Shown here piece by piece: positions 8,501-15,042 of a DNA stretch of 17,115 bases. Numbering within the stretch: position 1 is the first letter of the stretch; each line of letters opens with the position of its first letter. The stretch is from SIG440 sp045645805 (GTDB taxonomy: Bacteria; Bacillota; Clostridia; Monoglobales; Monoglobaceae). Made by a program: the position numbers and the translations under genes. Below the pieces are notes generated by a model. That model had not been told where the DNA came from. It searched no databases and saw only the letters and a list, made by a program, of their open reading frames with translations. The stretch spans positions 1 through 17,115 of the forward strand of contig JAZRJL010000047.1 in the NCBI GenBank assembly GCA_045645805.1. The letters are read 5' to 3'.

Positions 8501-9442
8501 TTATATATTAAGACTTTTAATTAAATCCTTCAGAACGCTTGCACTGTTGTGAAGTGCCGCAATTTCTTTATCATTAAGAGGCAGCATAATTTTGGCATGT
8601 GCACCCTTATCACCCACGACATTAAGAAGGCTTAAGCATACATCGTCAATTCCGTATTCGCCGTTTAACATTGTAGAGACTGTAAGGGTTGTGTCAATAC
8701 CGCTTAAAAGACATTTACAAATATGGCAAACCGAAATAGATACTGCATAGAATGTTGCACCCTTACGCTGAATAATTCTTGCGCCTGATTTACGCATATA
8801 TTCTTCTACGTCATTCAGTATAAATTCGGGATATGCTTCCTTTGTCTGAATGGCATCCTTGAAATGTTCAATCGGCACATTTGAGATATTTGCAAGTGAC
8901 CAGGGAACAAAAGAACTGTCACCGTGTTCGCCAAGAACATATGCGTGAACATTCTTCTGGTTTACTGAATAGTATTCTGAAATTCTTGAACGAAGTCTTG
9001 CTGTATCAAGAACCGTACCCGAACCGATAACACGTTCCTGTGGAAGACCTGTATGCTTTAAAAATACATATGTCAAAACATCAACAGGATTACTAACAAT
9101 GACATATGTAGCATTAGGAGCAACGGGTACAATTTTATCTGCAATGCTTTTTATAATATCAACATTAGCCTGTGCAAGGTCAAGTCTTGACTGACCGGGC
9201 TTTCTGGCCATACCTGAAGTAATAACAACAATATCTGAGCCTGCAGCGTCAGTATACGAGCCTGCATAAACAGAAGCAGGGTTGCAGAAAGAAACACCTT
9301 GTCTGATATCAAGTGCTTCACCCAAGGACTTTTCTTCATTGATATCAATCATAACAATTTCCGATGCAATTCCCATAACAGTAAGAGTATATGCGATTGT
9401 CGAACCAACATTACCCGAACCAATTACTGTAATTTTATTCAT
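8501..9442 (-). CDS. mdh: NAD-dependent malate dehydrogenase of the LDH/MDH family
   Basis: This 313-aa protein has the LDH/MDH fold: the NAD loop GSGNVG at 8-13, D33 for NADH preference, R86, N118, D146, R149 and catalytic H173 in LGEHGDSS. Most of the sequence reads like an L-lactate dehydrogenase, including RLDL after the active loop and KGATFYA at 227-233. However, the loop reads GMARKPGQSR, placing Arg80 where lactate dehydrogenases have Gln102 (for example AQKPGETR). That residue is the main determinant of substrate choice, and Arg there favours oxaloacetate/malate. The fumarase gene 27 nt downstream supports this. I infer reduction of oxaloacetate by NADH. An automatic annotation could well say lactate dehydrogenase, and dual activity cannot be excluded. 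GAGGAT lies just before the ATG. Confidence 0.8.
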   Translation of the reverse strand: MNKITVIGSGNVGSTIAYTLTVMGIASEIVMIDINEEKSLGEALDIRQGVSFCNPASVYAGSYTDAAGSDIVVITSGMARKPGQSRLDLAQANVDIIKSIADKIVPVAPNATYVIVSNPVDVLTYVFLKHTGLPQERVIGSGTVLDTARLRSRISEYYSVNQKNVHAYVLGEHGDSSFVPWSLANISNVPIEHFKDAIQTKEAYPEFILNDVEEYMRKSGARIIQRKGATFYAVSISVCHICKCLLSGIDTTLTVSTMLNGEYGIDDVCLSLLNVVGDKGAHAKIMLPLNDKEIAALHNSASVLKDLIKSLNI

Positions 9443-9485
9443 AACTAATCCTCACTTTTTATATATTTAAATGTTAATAATATTA

Positions 9486-10907
9486 CTATTTTAAGACGGA
9501 TATAGCATCTGAAATTGTCTTTTCAAAAGCTTCTCTTCCGTATTTGTCAACCTCAGCCTTATTCTTTTCGCCATGGGTCAGACATCCTGCACCGCCGATG
9601 CATCCGCCGGTACAAGCCATTCCCTCAATGAAGTTGGCATCCAGAACATTTTTACTCTTTTTAAGAAGTGCTACCTTGCAGGCTTCGATTCCGTCACAAG
9701 CAATAGCCTTTAAATCAAAGTCAATATTTTGTTCCTTTAAGCCTTGAGCGACTGCATCGGACAAGCCACCGCTGCGTGCAAAAATTCTGCCAAAGTATGA
9801 TGCGTTGTCCAGCACATCTTCCTCCAGCGTTGTTATATCAATATCCATGCTGTCGTAAAGTGCCTGAAGCTCCTCAAAGGTTAAAACAGCATCGATATAC
9901 GGCTTGACAGTTTCAAGCTGTGCCTCTGATTTCTTTGCTGTGCAGGGCCCGATAAATACAACCCTGGCGTTTTTGTCGGTATCTTTTATATACTTGGCAA
10001 GGGTAGCCATAGGTGAAAGATTATGAGAAATATACTTTACCAAATCAGGAAATGCTGATTTTACATAAGACACAAATGCCGGACAGCAGGAGCTTGTTAA
10101 AAAGCCTTTTTCGCTAAGCTCTTTAGATTCAGCCTGAGCAACCATGTCAGCACCAAGAGCTGCTTCAATCACAGTGTAAAAACCAAGCTCCTTTAAACCC
10201 TTGATAACCTGTCCAAGCTTTGCGTAGGTGAACTGGCTTGAAACAGACGGTGCTACCAATGCATAAACCTTGTAATTTTTGTTTCCGTCACTGCTTTTTA
10301 TAAGGTCAATGGCGTCTAAAATATACGACTTGTCCATAATTGCACCAAACGGGCATTGATACACACAAGCACCGCAGGCGGTACATTTGCTGTTGTCGAT
10401 AGCAGCAGCATTATCCTCGTTGATGGAAATTGCCTTTATTTTGCAGGCTTTCTGACAAGGTCTTTTTCTGTTTACAATTGCGGAGAAAGGGCAAACCTTT
10501 GCACATTGACCGCATTCAACACATTTTGACTTGTCAATATGTGCTACGTGGTTGGAGTCAAAAGTGATAGCTTCTTTTTTGCAGACATCCTCACAGCGAT
10601 GTGCAAGACAACCGCGGCAGGATTCCGTAACAACATATCCCGCAGACGGGCATTCGTCACAGGCAATATCAATGACTTCAATCACGTTGGGATTTTCTTT
10701 GTCGCCACCCATAACAATTTTAATTCGTTCTTCTAAAATTGCTCTTTCCTTGTATACGCAACAACGCATTGTGGAGGTTTTTCCGGGAACAATTATTTCA
10801 GGAATTTTCAATACATTTTCAAGCAGAGTATCCTTCCATGCATAACGTGCAACTTCACGCAGCACCTTATATTTTAAATGTTGTACTTTTGTATCAAATT
10901 TTCTCAT
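9486..10907 (-). CDS. hydA: Monomeric [FeFe] hydrogenase, group B (CpIII-like)
   Basis: This 473-aa protein has three H-cluster motifs: TSSCCPAF (C274, C275), GPCTAKKSE (C322) and EGMACTGGCIGG (C432, C436). The cysteine thought to relay protons (C274) is present. Before them lie a cysteine-rich N-terminal part (C49/C50, C83/C86, C97/100/105/109) and ferredoxin motifs C129/132/135/139 and C175/178/181/185. There is no N-terminal [2Fe-2S] domain, which fits group B and not the group A CpI type. The expected reaction is ferredoxin-linked H2 formation or uptake in the cytoplasm. AAGGAGAG before the ATG supports the start. The gene follows the phosphatase by 12 nt, as in hydrogenase-phosphatase (hfs-like) operons of Clostridia. 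Confidence 0.9.
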   Translation of the reverse strand: MRKFDTKVQHLKYKVLREVARYAWKDTLLENVLKIPEIIVPGKTSTMRCCVYKERAILEERIKIVMGGDKENPNVIEVIDIACDECPSAGYVVTESCRGCLAHRCEDVCKKEAITFDSNHVAHIDKSKCVECGQCAKVCPFSAIVNRKRPCQKACKIKAISINEDNAAAIDNSKCTACGACVYQCPFGAIMDKSYILDAIDLIKSSDGNKNYKVYALVAPSVSSQFTYAKLGQVIKGLKELGFYTVIEAALGADMVAQAESKELSEKGFLTSSCCPAFVSYVKSAFPDLVKYISHNLSPMATLAKYIKDTDKNARVVFIGPCTAKKSEAQLETVKPYIDAVLTFEELQALYDSMDIDITTLEEDVLDNASYFGRIFARSGGLSDAVAQGLKEQNIDFDLKAIACDGIEACKVALLKKSKNVLDANFIEGMACTGGCIGGAGCLTHGEKNKAEVDKYGREAFEKTISDAISVLK

Positions 10908-10919
10908 GCTTCACTCTCC

Positions 10920-12092
10920 TTAAAAATAACTTAACTTAATTCGTTTACCCATCATTTTCAGGCATTTTGAAAGTTCTTCAACTAAATTCATTTTAATACT
11001 GAAGTTTATAGGGAGGTCAGGATTCTGATGCGCGGGGTTTATAGCTCTGCCTACATAGAAGTTTATGTCGGTTGCTTCTTCAAACAACAGCTGACAAATC
11101 AGTGAGGCTCCGTCCCGCTTAAAATTCCAATGCTCATACATTTCGTTCTCGCCTAAGTAGTCTTTGGCATATTCCAGAACTCTGTTTACTGTTATAACAC
11201 CTTCGGTAACAAGGTCAACGCCTTCAAGCTGTGCAATGGGCGGAATGTCTGATTTTTCAAAATTAAGACTTGCTCTGAGCGGTTTTCCTAAGTACTTTGC
11301 CGCAATGGAGGAGGTAGTTCCGCCGCATATAATATGCTTGCCTTCCTTTGAAAAGAAAAGGGACATCATCCGGTCGCAGTCGTCACGGTTTGAAGGAGGT
11401 CCGAAAAGAATGTTCATCGGCTCTCTTTTCCTGATTTTTACAATACAGGCGGTTGCATCGTCGCCGGGCTTTTGCCCGTAAAGCTTGTCGCATTCGTCAA
11501 CTAAAAGTGTGGACAGGTTTTTTGCTGTAAGTCCGGATACCGACATGGTCTCCATAAATTCAACAATATCCTCGCGTTTCCATCCAAAATTATAGGCCAT
11601 ACCTATCCCAGCGTGAGGACAACCATCGCTCATAGCGATAAAAATGTCATTTTCCTGAATACGGATTTCGCTTTTAAATATTCTTTTACCGTCAATATTT
11701 ATTTCTGTTTTTGGATAATCATAATTTTTATTATCACGCAAGACTATTACCTGAGGATTATCGTATTGGATTATCTCAACCATTTCGTTGTTGATAAGCT
11801 GCATAATTGTAAATGTAGAATATGCAACGCCTCTGACCGAACAGACGGGAAGTGTTGCGGCAATTGTCTCCACGCACTCTTCAATAGGTAAGCCTTCGGA
11901 CATCATGGTTGAAATAATTTTTGATGTAAGTGTAGACAGGATACTTGCTTTAACACCGCTGCCCAGCCCGTCGGCAAGGACAATCACAGTTGAATTTTCG
12001 TTTTGTTCAACAATATCCACGTGGTCGCCGCAAAGCTGCTCACCATAATGGTTAATACTCTTCCAGCCGATATCAGCACATAAATCATTCAT
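10920..12092 (-). CDS. SpoIIE-family PP2C serine phosphatase with extra C-terminal domain
   Basis: This is a 390-aa protein. Residues 1-222 form a SpoIIE/PPM phosphatase domain with the metal-binding acidic residues in place: GDHVD at 22-26, ADGLGSG at 40-46, SDGCPHAG at 155-162 and GDDATA at 210-215. Residues 226-390 form a second domain I do not recognise, with NILFGPP, CGGTTSSIAA near 256-265 and DLVTEGVI near 293-300. The start overlaps the sensory hydrogenase stop by 8 nt. Genes of this kind are known beside PAS-containing group C [FeFe] hydrogenases, where the phosphatase is proposed to relay the sensor's signal by dephosphorylating a serine/threonine protein. No partner kinase lies in the window. 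There is no membrane segment. Confidence 0.87.
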   Translation of the reverse strand: MNDLCADIGWKSINHYGEQLCGDHVDIVEQNENSTVIVLADGLGSGVKASILSTLTSKIISTMMSEGLPIEECVETIAATLPVCSVRGVAYSTFTIMQLINNEMVEIIQYDNPQVIVLRDNKNYDYPKTEINIDGKRIFKSEIRIQENDIFIAMSDGCPHAGIGMAYNFGWKREDIVEFMETMSVSGLTAKNLSTLLVDECDKLYGQKPGDDATACIVKIRKREPMNILFGPPSNRDDCDRMMSLFFSKEGKHIICGGTTSSIAAKYLGKPLRASLNFEKSDIPPIAQLEGVDLVTEGVITVNRVLEYAKDYLGENEMYEHWNFKRDGASLICQLLFEEATDINFYVGRAINPAHQNPDLPINFSIKMNLVEELSKCLKMMGKRIKLSYF

Positions 12093-13764
12093 CTTGTATC
12101 GACTCCTTCAACTTAGCAAGTGCAATTTTGGTTTCTGCAGCAGTTTCGCCAAGAAGTGATGCAATTTCCTGAACAATTCTCATCTGCTTATCTACAACCT
12201 TATCTGCAACCTCAATGGTCTGGCGGCTGATTTTTTCTTTCTTTTCACGTTCAGTTTCTTCGTCGGTAACGTCACGCATAATTCCCACCAGAAGTCGGGA
12301 TTCTTTATCATAAACCACAGATTGCTCTATATAACGTCTGTATTCTGCAAGATATACACGCTCGCTGTGTATATCTTTGCCGGTTCGCAGAACTTCGGCA
12401 AACAACGCCGGGTCAAGGACTCTGATTATGCTTTCTCCAAGGACATCCGAGCTTGAACGTATGTTCATCATATTCCGTGCTGCTTCGTTTATCTGCTGTA
12501 CCTCAAGCTTCTCGTTAAGAACAATAAGACCGTTTGGTGTGTTCTTAACAATAGTGTCAGAAAAGCTCTCGGCCTTATCCTTTAAGAAGGGCAGGCACAT
12601 TGAAATTTCCGCCTTGCCCTGACAAATGGCAATAGCCTTTTCTCGGCAGGTATTATATCCGCAAGAACCACAGTTGAGCTCATCCGAGGTCTTGAACTTG
12701 CCCATTTCTCTGAGAACACCGAAAATTTCTGTTTCGCTGGGTTGTGCCAGCTTGTGTTCGATATATTCAAACTGTTTCTTAAGTTCAATGGATTTTGGCT
12801 CCGAAACCTTGAAATCATCTTTTCCTGCGTAGTTAGCAATGGTTATATAATCTTTTATTGGTTCGCTTGTGTTATACTTTTCCATAACCGGACCGCCGAT
12901 ACAGCTCCCCACACACGCAGACATTTCAATAAAGCATTTGTGAATTTTCCCGTTTTCTATATCACGGAGTGCATCCATACAGTTTTGAACGCCGTCAATA
13001 GCTATATAGTTGAAACCAGGAGCATCAAGAGACATTGTCTTAAGAATTCCGCCAGTTGTGGGGAAGAATCTTGCACGGCTTTCCATATTGGAGTCCATGG
13101 TCTGTTCAAGCTCAATATTTTCTTCCTTGAGCCAGTTTGACAATTCCTCAAAGGTCAAAACTGCATCAACGATACCTTCGTAATGTTCTGCTTCGTCTTT
13201 TTTTGCCACACAGGGCCCAATAAATACTGTTTTTGCATCCGGGCATCTTTTTTTGATATCAAGGCAATGTGCCTGCATAGGAGAAACAACGTCTGCCAGA
13301 TATTCAAGTGCTGTCGGGAAATACTTCTGTATAAGCAGGTTGATAGAATGACAGCAGGAAGAAATAATAACGTCACGATCATCTTCGCGGAGTATTCTTT
13401 CATACTCGTTTTTTACTATTGTTGCACCGATGGCGGTTTCTTCAACATCGTAAAAGCCAAGCTGTTTGAGGGCTGTTCGCATAGATTCAATCCCGACACC
13501 CTCATAATTCGCAGCAAAAGACGGTGCCAAGCTTACAATAACCGGTTCACCGCCTTGCAATAAGACTTTTGCCTTTTCTGTTTCATCTACAATCTGCTTT
13601 GCGTTTTGTGGGCATACTACAAAGCATTGGCCGCACAAGATACATTCATTGCCAATAATATGTGCCTGATTGCCTGAAAAACGGATTGATTTAACAGGAC
13701 AATGACGAATACACTTGTAACAGTTTTTACAGTTTGACTTTTTCAAAGTTAAACAATTTGGCAT
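12085..13764 (-). CDS. hydS: Sensory [FeFe] hydrogenase with PAS domain (group C, HydS-like)
   Basis: This is a 559-aa protein. In order it has ferredoxin motifs C12/15/18/22 and C41/44/47/51; an H-cluster domain with SSCCHS (C137, C138), GPCVAKKDE (C185) and MSACVGSCIGG (C284, C288); a four-cysteine Fe-S motif C365/368/373/390; a PAS domain at about 400-500; and a charged C-terminal helix at about 500-555. The first H-cluster motif lacks the proline of catalytic enzymes, as expected for the sensory group. Such proteins are thought to sense H2 or redox state and signal through PAS and the adjacent phosphatase. I start it at ATG 13764 and not at GTG 13773, because AAAGGA lies ten bases before the ATG but one base before the GTG. 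Confidence 0.88.
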   Translation of the reverse strand: MPNCLTLKKSNCKNCYKCIRHCPVKSIRFSGNQAHIIGNECILCGQCFVVCPQNAKQIVDETEKAKVLLQGGEPVIVSLAPSFAANYEGVGIESMRTALKQLGFYDVEETAIGATIVKNEYERILREDDRDVIISSCCHSINLLIQKYFPTALEYLADVVSPMQAHCLDIKKRCPDAKTVFIGPCVAKKDEAEHYEGIVDAVLTFEELSNWLKEENIELEQTMDSNMESRARFFPTTGGILKTMSLDAPGFNYIAIDGVQNCMDALRDIENGKIHKCFIEMSACVGSCIGGPVMEKYNTSEPIKDYITIANYAGKDDFKVSEPKSIELKKQFEYIEHKLAQPSETEIFGVLREMGKFKTSDELNCGSCGYNTCREKAIAICQGKAEISMCLPFLKDKAESFSDTIVKNTPNGLIVLNEKLEVQQINEAARNMMNIRSSSDVLGESIIRVLDPALFAEVLRTGKDIHSERVYLAEYRRYIEQSVVYDKESRLLVGIMRDVTDEETEREKKEKISRQTIEVADKVVDKQMRIVQEIASLLGETAAETKIALAKLKESIQDE

Positions 13765-13769
13765 ATTCG

Positions 13770-14030
13770 TCACATCCTTTCATTTTTAATTACTGACAAA
13801 ACTTTATCTTCAAAAAATTCTCTGAAGTTTTCACGATTAATTCCTGTATGGATTGCATCATCTACCTGAACGGTAACCCCAAAACGATTACATTCGCCTA
13901 TACAAAAGCTGCCAGCAAGAGTAACCTCGTCCTGAAGCTTGTTTTCTTCAACTGCCTTGGTAAGCAATTCAATGATTTCGGGGGCGCCCTTTATATGGCA
14001 TGAACTGCCCACACATATCTGAATTAACAT
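13770..14030 (-). CDS. Small thioredoxin-like [2Fe-2S] protein, second copy (NuoE C-terminal-like)
   Basis: This 86-aa protein has the thioredoxin-like [2Fe-2S] ferredoxin fold found at the C-terminus of NuoE/HydC-type subunits. The ligands are C6-x4-C11 and C43-x3-C47, with GSSCHIKG at 8-15. It lacks the N-terminal helical part of full NuoE. It is a paralogue of the gene just upstream and lies 4 nt after it and about 5 nt before the sensory hydrogenase. It probably carries single electrons to or from that hydrogenase. No NuoF-type NADH subunit is present in the window. Confidence 0.85.
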   Translation of the reverse strand: MLIQICVGSSCHIKGAPEIIELLTKAVEENKLQDEVTLAGSFCIGECNRFGVTVQVDDAIHTGINRENFREFFEDKVLSVIKNERM

Positions 14031-14034
14031 TTTT

Positions 14035-14274
14035 TCACACCCTTGCCACTATTACATTTTTGAAAAATTCGGTGACATTTTCAGGGGTAACTGAATGAAA
14101 TTCTTCGTCAACAGTTACGCATACACCCTGCTGACATTTACCCAGACAAAAAGTGCCGCCAAGCTCAACCTTATCGCCAAGGTTATTTTCGTTCACAAGC
14201 ATCTGAAGCTGCTCAACAACCTGACGCGAACCCTTGATATGACACGAACTACCGATACAAACTGTCACTTTCAT
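14035..14274 (-). CDS. Small thioredoxin-like [2Fe-2S] protein, first copy (NuoE C-terminal-like)
   Basis: This 79-aa protein carries the same C6-x4-C11 and C43-x3-C47 [2Fe-2S] pattern as the following gene, plus an additional C52. The frame extends to an ATG at 14322, but the start at 14274 is better. It aligns with the beginning of its paralogue and has AAAGGA about eleven bases upstream, while the extra 16 residues look unlike the family. It is the first gene of the minus-strand set, with promoters about 60-95 bases further upstream. The likely role is electron transfer to the sensory hydrogenase. Confidence 0.85.
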   Translation of the reverse strand: MKVTVCIGSSCHIKGSRQVVEQLQMLVNENNLGDKVELGGTFCLGKCQQGVCVTVDEEFHSVTPENVTEFFKNVIVARV

Positions 14275-14342
14275 TTTATAATCAATCCTTTCATGCAAAG
14301 TATATATTTTGCGACAATGCATTATATCTCATTTTAATTTGA

Positions 14343-14402
14343 ATTATATCATAAACCATATCAAAAAGCAATGATTATCTACAAATTTCATCATATTGAC
14401 AA
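14343..14402 (-). promoter_or_regulatory. Promoter region of the hydrogenase gene set
   Basis: On the minus strand, TTGTCA (14397-14402) and GATAAT (14374-14379) are 17 bases apart, each one mismatch from the sigma-A consensus. Transcription would start near 14367, about 93 bases before the first gene. A second possibility further downstream is TTGCTT (14366-14371) with a perfect TATAAT (14343-14348), also 17 bases apart. The first has the better -35 box and overlaps the Rex-like site. Confidence 0.6.
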
Positions 14403-14413
14403 AAAATTCACAA
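14396..14413. promoter_or_regulatory. Candidate Rex operator
   Basis: Read on the minus strand the site is TTGTGAATTTTTTGTCAA. It matches 11 of the 14 fixed positions of the Rex consensus TTGTTAA-N4-TTAACAA with exact spacing, and covers the -35 box of the better minus-strand promoter. Rex is an NADH/NAD-responsive repressor of fermentation and hydrogenase genes in Gram-positive bacteria. The regulation is inferred. The region is A/T-rich, so chance similarity is possible. Confidence 0.45.
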
Positions 14414-14688
14414 TTTCTTTTATTATATATGTTTATTTTTTCACAATGTGGTTTTAGACCGCGCAAAGTGCAAAGGAAGAGGCTGTTTGAAACACGTCAT
14501 AGAGGTGCAATTAATTAATGTAAAAGAACTGCTTTTGTTGACGATGTAACTTGATTTTATAATTATTCCGGGAAAAAAATAAAAGCGGTTTTGGGGGTTA
14601 TAAAAAAATCACTTCCTTATTATATATAATATTTTTAAAACATCTTTTAAGGAGAAATATATAATAGAAATAAACCTGCAAAAACATG
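14414..14688. other. Intergenic region between divergent operons, no gene seen
   Basis: No reading frame of useful length and no recognised RNA gene is visible. A possible plus-strand promoter is TTGTTG (14535-14540) with TATAAT (14558-14563), spacer 17. It would read toward rpsJ and start near 14570. The stretch at 14620-14670 is strongly A/T-rich. The 14450-14600 part is less A/T-rich and has no function I can assign. Confidence 0.5.
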
Positions 14689-14739
14689 TAAAAAATTTTT
14701 TAAAAAAATATTGACAATTGAGTTTAATTATAGTATAAT
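14689..14739 (+). promoter_or_regulatory. Strong sigma-A promoter with UP element for the S10 operon
   Basis: TTGACA (14711-14716) and TATAAT (14734-14739) both match the consensus exactly, 17 bases apart. They are preceded by A- and T-tracts (about 14689-14709) of the kind that bind the RNA polymerase alpha subunit. Transcription should begin near 14746, giving a leader of almost 300 bases before rpsJ. Confidence 0.9.
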
Positions 14740-14745
14740 ACTTAG

Positions 14746-15042
14746 GCGTGACAAAGACATACGATGATTCCGGAGGTAGCAAACCCCTTATCTCACTGGG
14801 GTTTTGGAAATTTCGGAGGAGATTGTCCGGTTTTCAAAAGCGGGCGGAAGGTCACACTTCTATTTTAATACAGAGCAAAAAACTTGTCGGTGTGGTATGC
14901 TGTCGCACCGGTAATCACCTTGCACTGTCGTCCCCGAAACCGATTTTGAAAGAAAGAAAAAGGTTCGGGTTTTATTATGTAACTGTGCGAAACGCCCGGC
15001 ACAGTGTAACAATCAAAAGCATATTTTGAAGGAGGGTACAGC
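14746..15042 (+). ncRNA. Structured 5' leader of the S10 ribosomal protein operon
   Basis: The leader is long and its helices can be read by eye. Three are nested: GTGAC 14748-14752 with GTCAC 14851-14855; CCGGA 14770-14774 with TCCGG 14826-14830; and AAACCCC 14781-14787 with GGGGTTT 14798-14804. Further on are CGGTG 14888-14892 with CACCG 14906-14910; a terminator-like hairpin at 14933-14969; and ACTGTGC 14982-14988 with GCACAGT 14999-15005. S10 leaders in other bacteria bind L4 for feedback control. A similar role is likely here, but I cannot match it to a named family without a covariance search. A GTG-initiated frame over this region is not credible as a protein. Confidence 0.65.
14933..14978 (+). 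terminator. Possible attenuator hairpin in the S10 leader
   Basis: CCCGAAACC (14933-14941) pairs with GGTTCGGG (14962-14969) with one bulged A and a 20-base loop, followed by TTTTATTAT. This resembles an intrinsic terminator placed about 65 bases before rpsJ, where it could act as a regulated attenuator. The U-tract is interrupted, so it may be weak. Confidence 0.4.

Noticed and set aside
8501..9442. Simple annotation as L-lactate dehydrogenase
   Set aside because: The specificity position carries Arg, not Gln, and the gene adjoins fumarase. Malate dehydrogenase fits better, though dual activity remains possible.
9448..9478. A Rex-like sequence before mdh on the minus strand (TTATTAACATTTAAATAT)
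   Set aside because: Only 10 of 14 positions match, the right half-site is poor, and the gap is almost pure A/T, so chance similarity is likely.
13764..13773. GTG at 13773 as start of the sensory hydrogenase
   Set aside because: The Shine-Dalgarno sequence is only one base away from the GTG but ten bases from the ATG at 13764.
14396..14426. Plus-strand promoter starting with TTGACA at 14396
   Set aside because: The only good -10 (TATTAT, 14421-14426) is 19 bases away. The sequence is better explained as the minus-strand -35 box and Rex-like site.
14748..15029. A 93-codon plus-strand frame beginning with GTG between the S10 promoter and rpsJ
   Set aside because: It starts about two bases after the predicted transcription start, has no ribosome binding site, no recognisable protein features, and lies over base-paired leader RNA.
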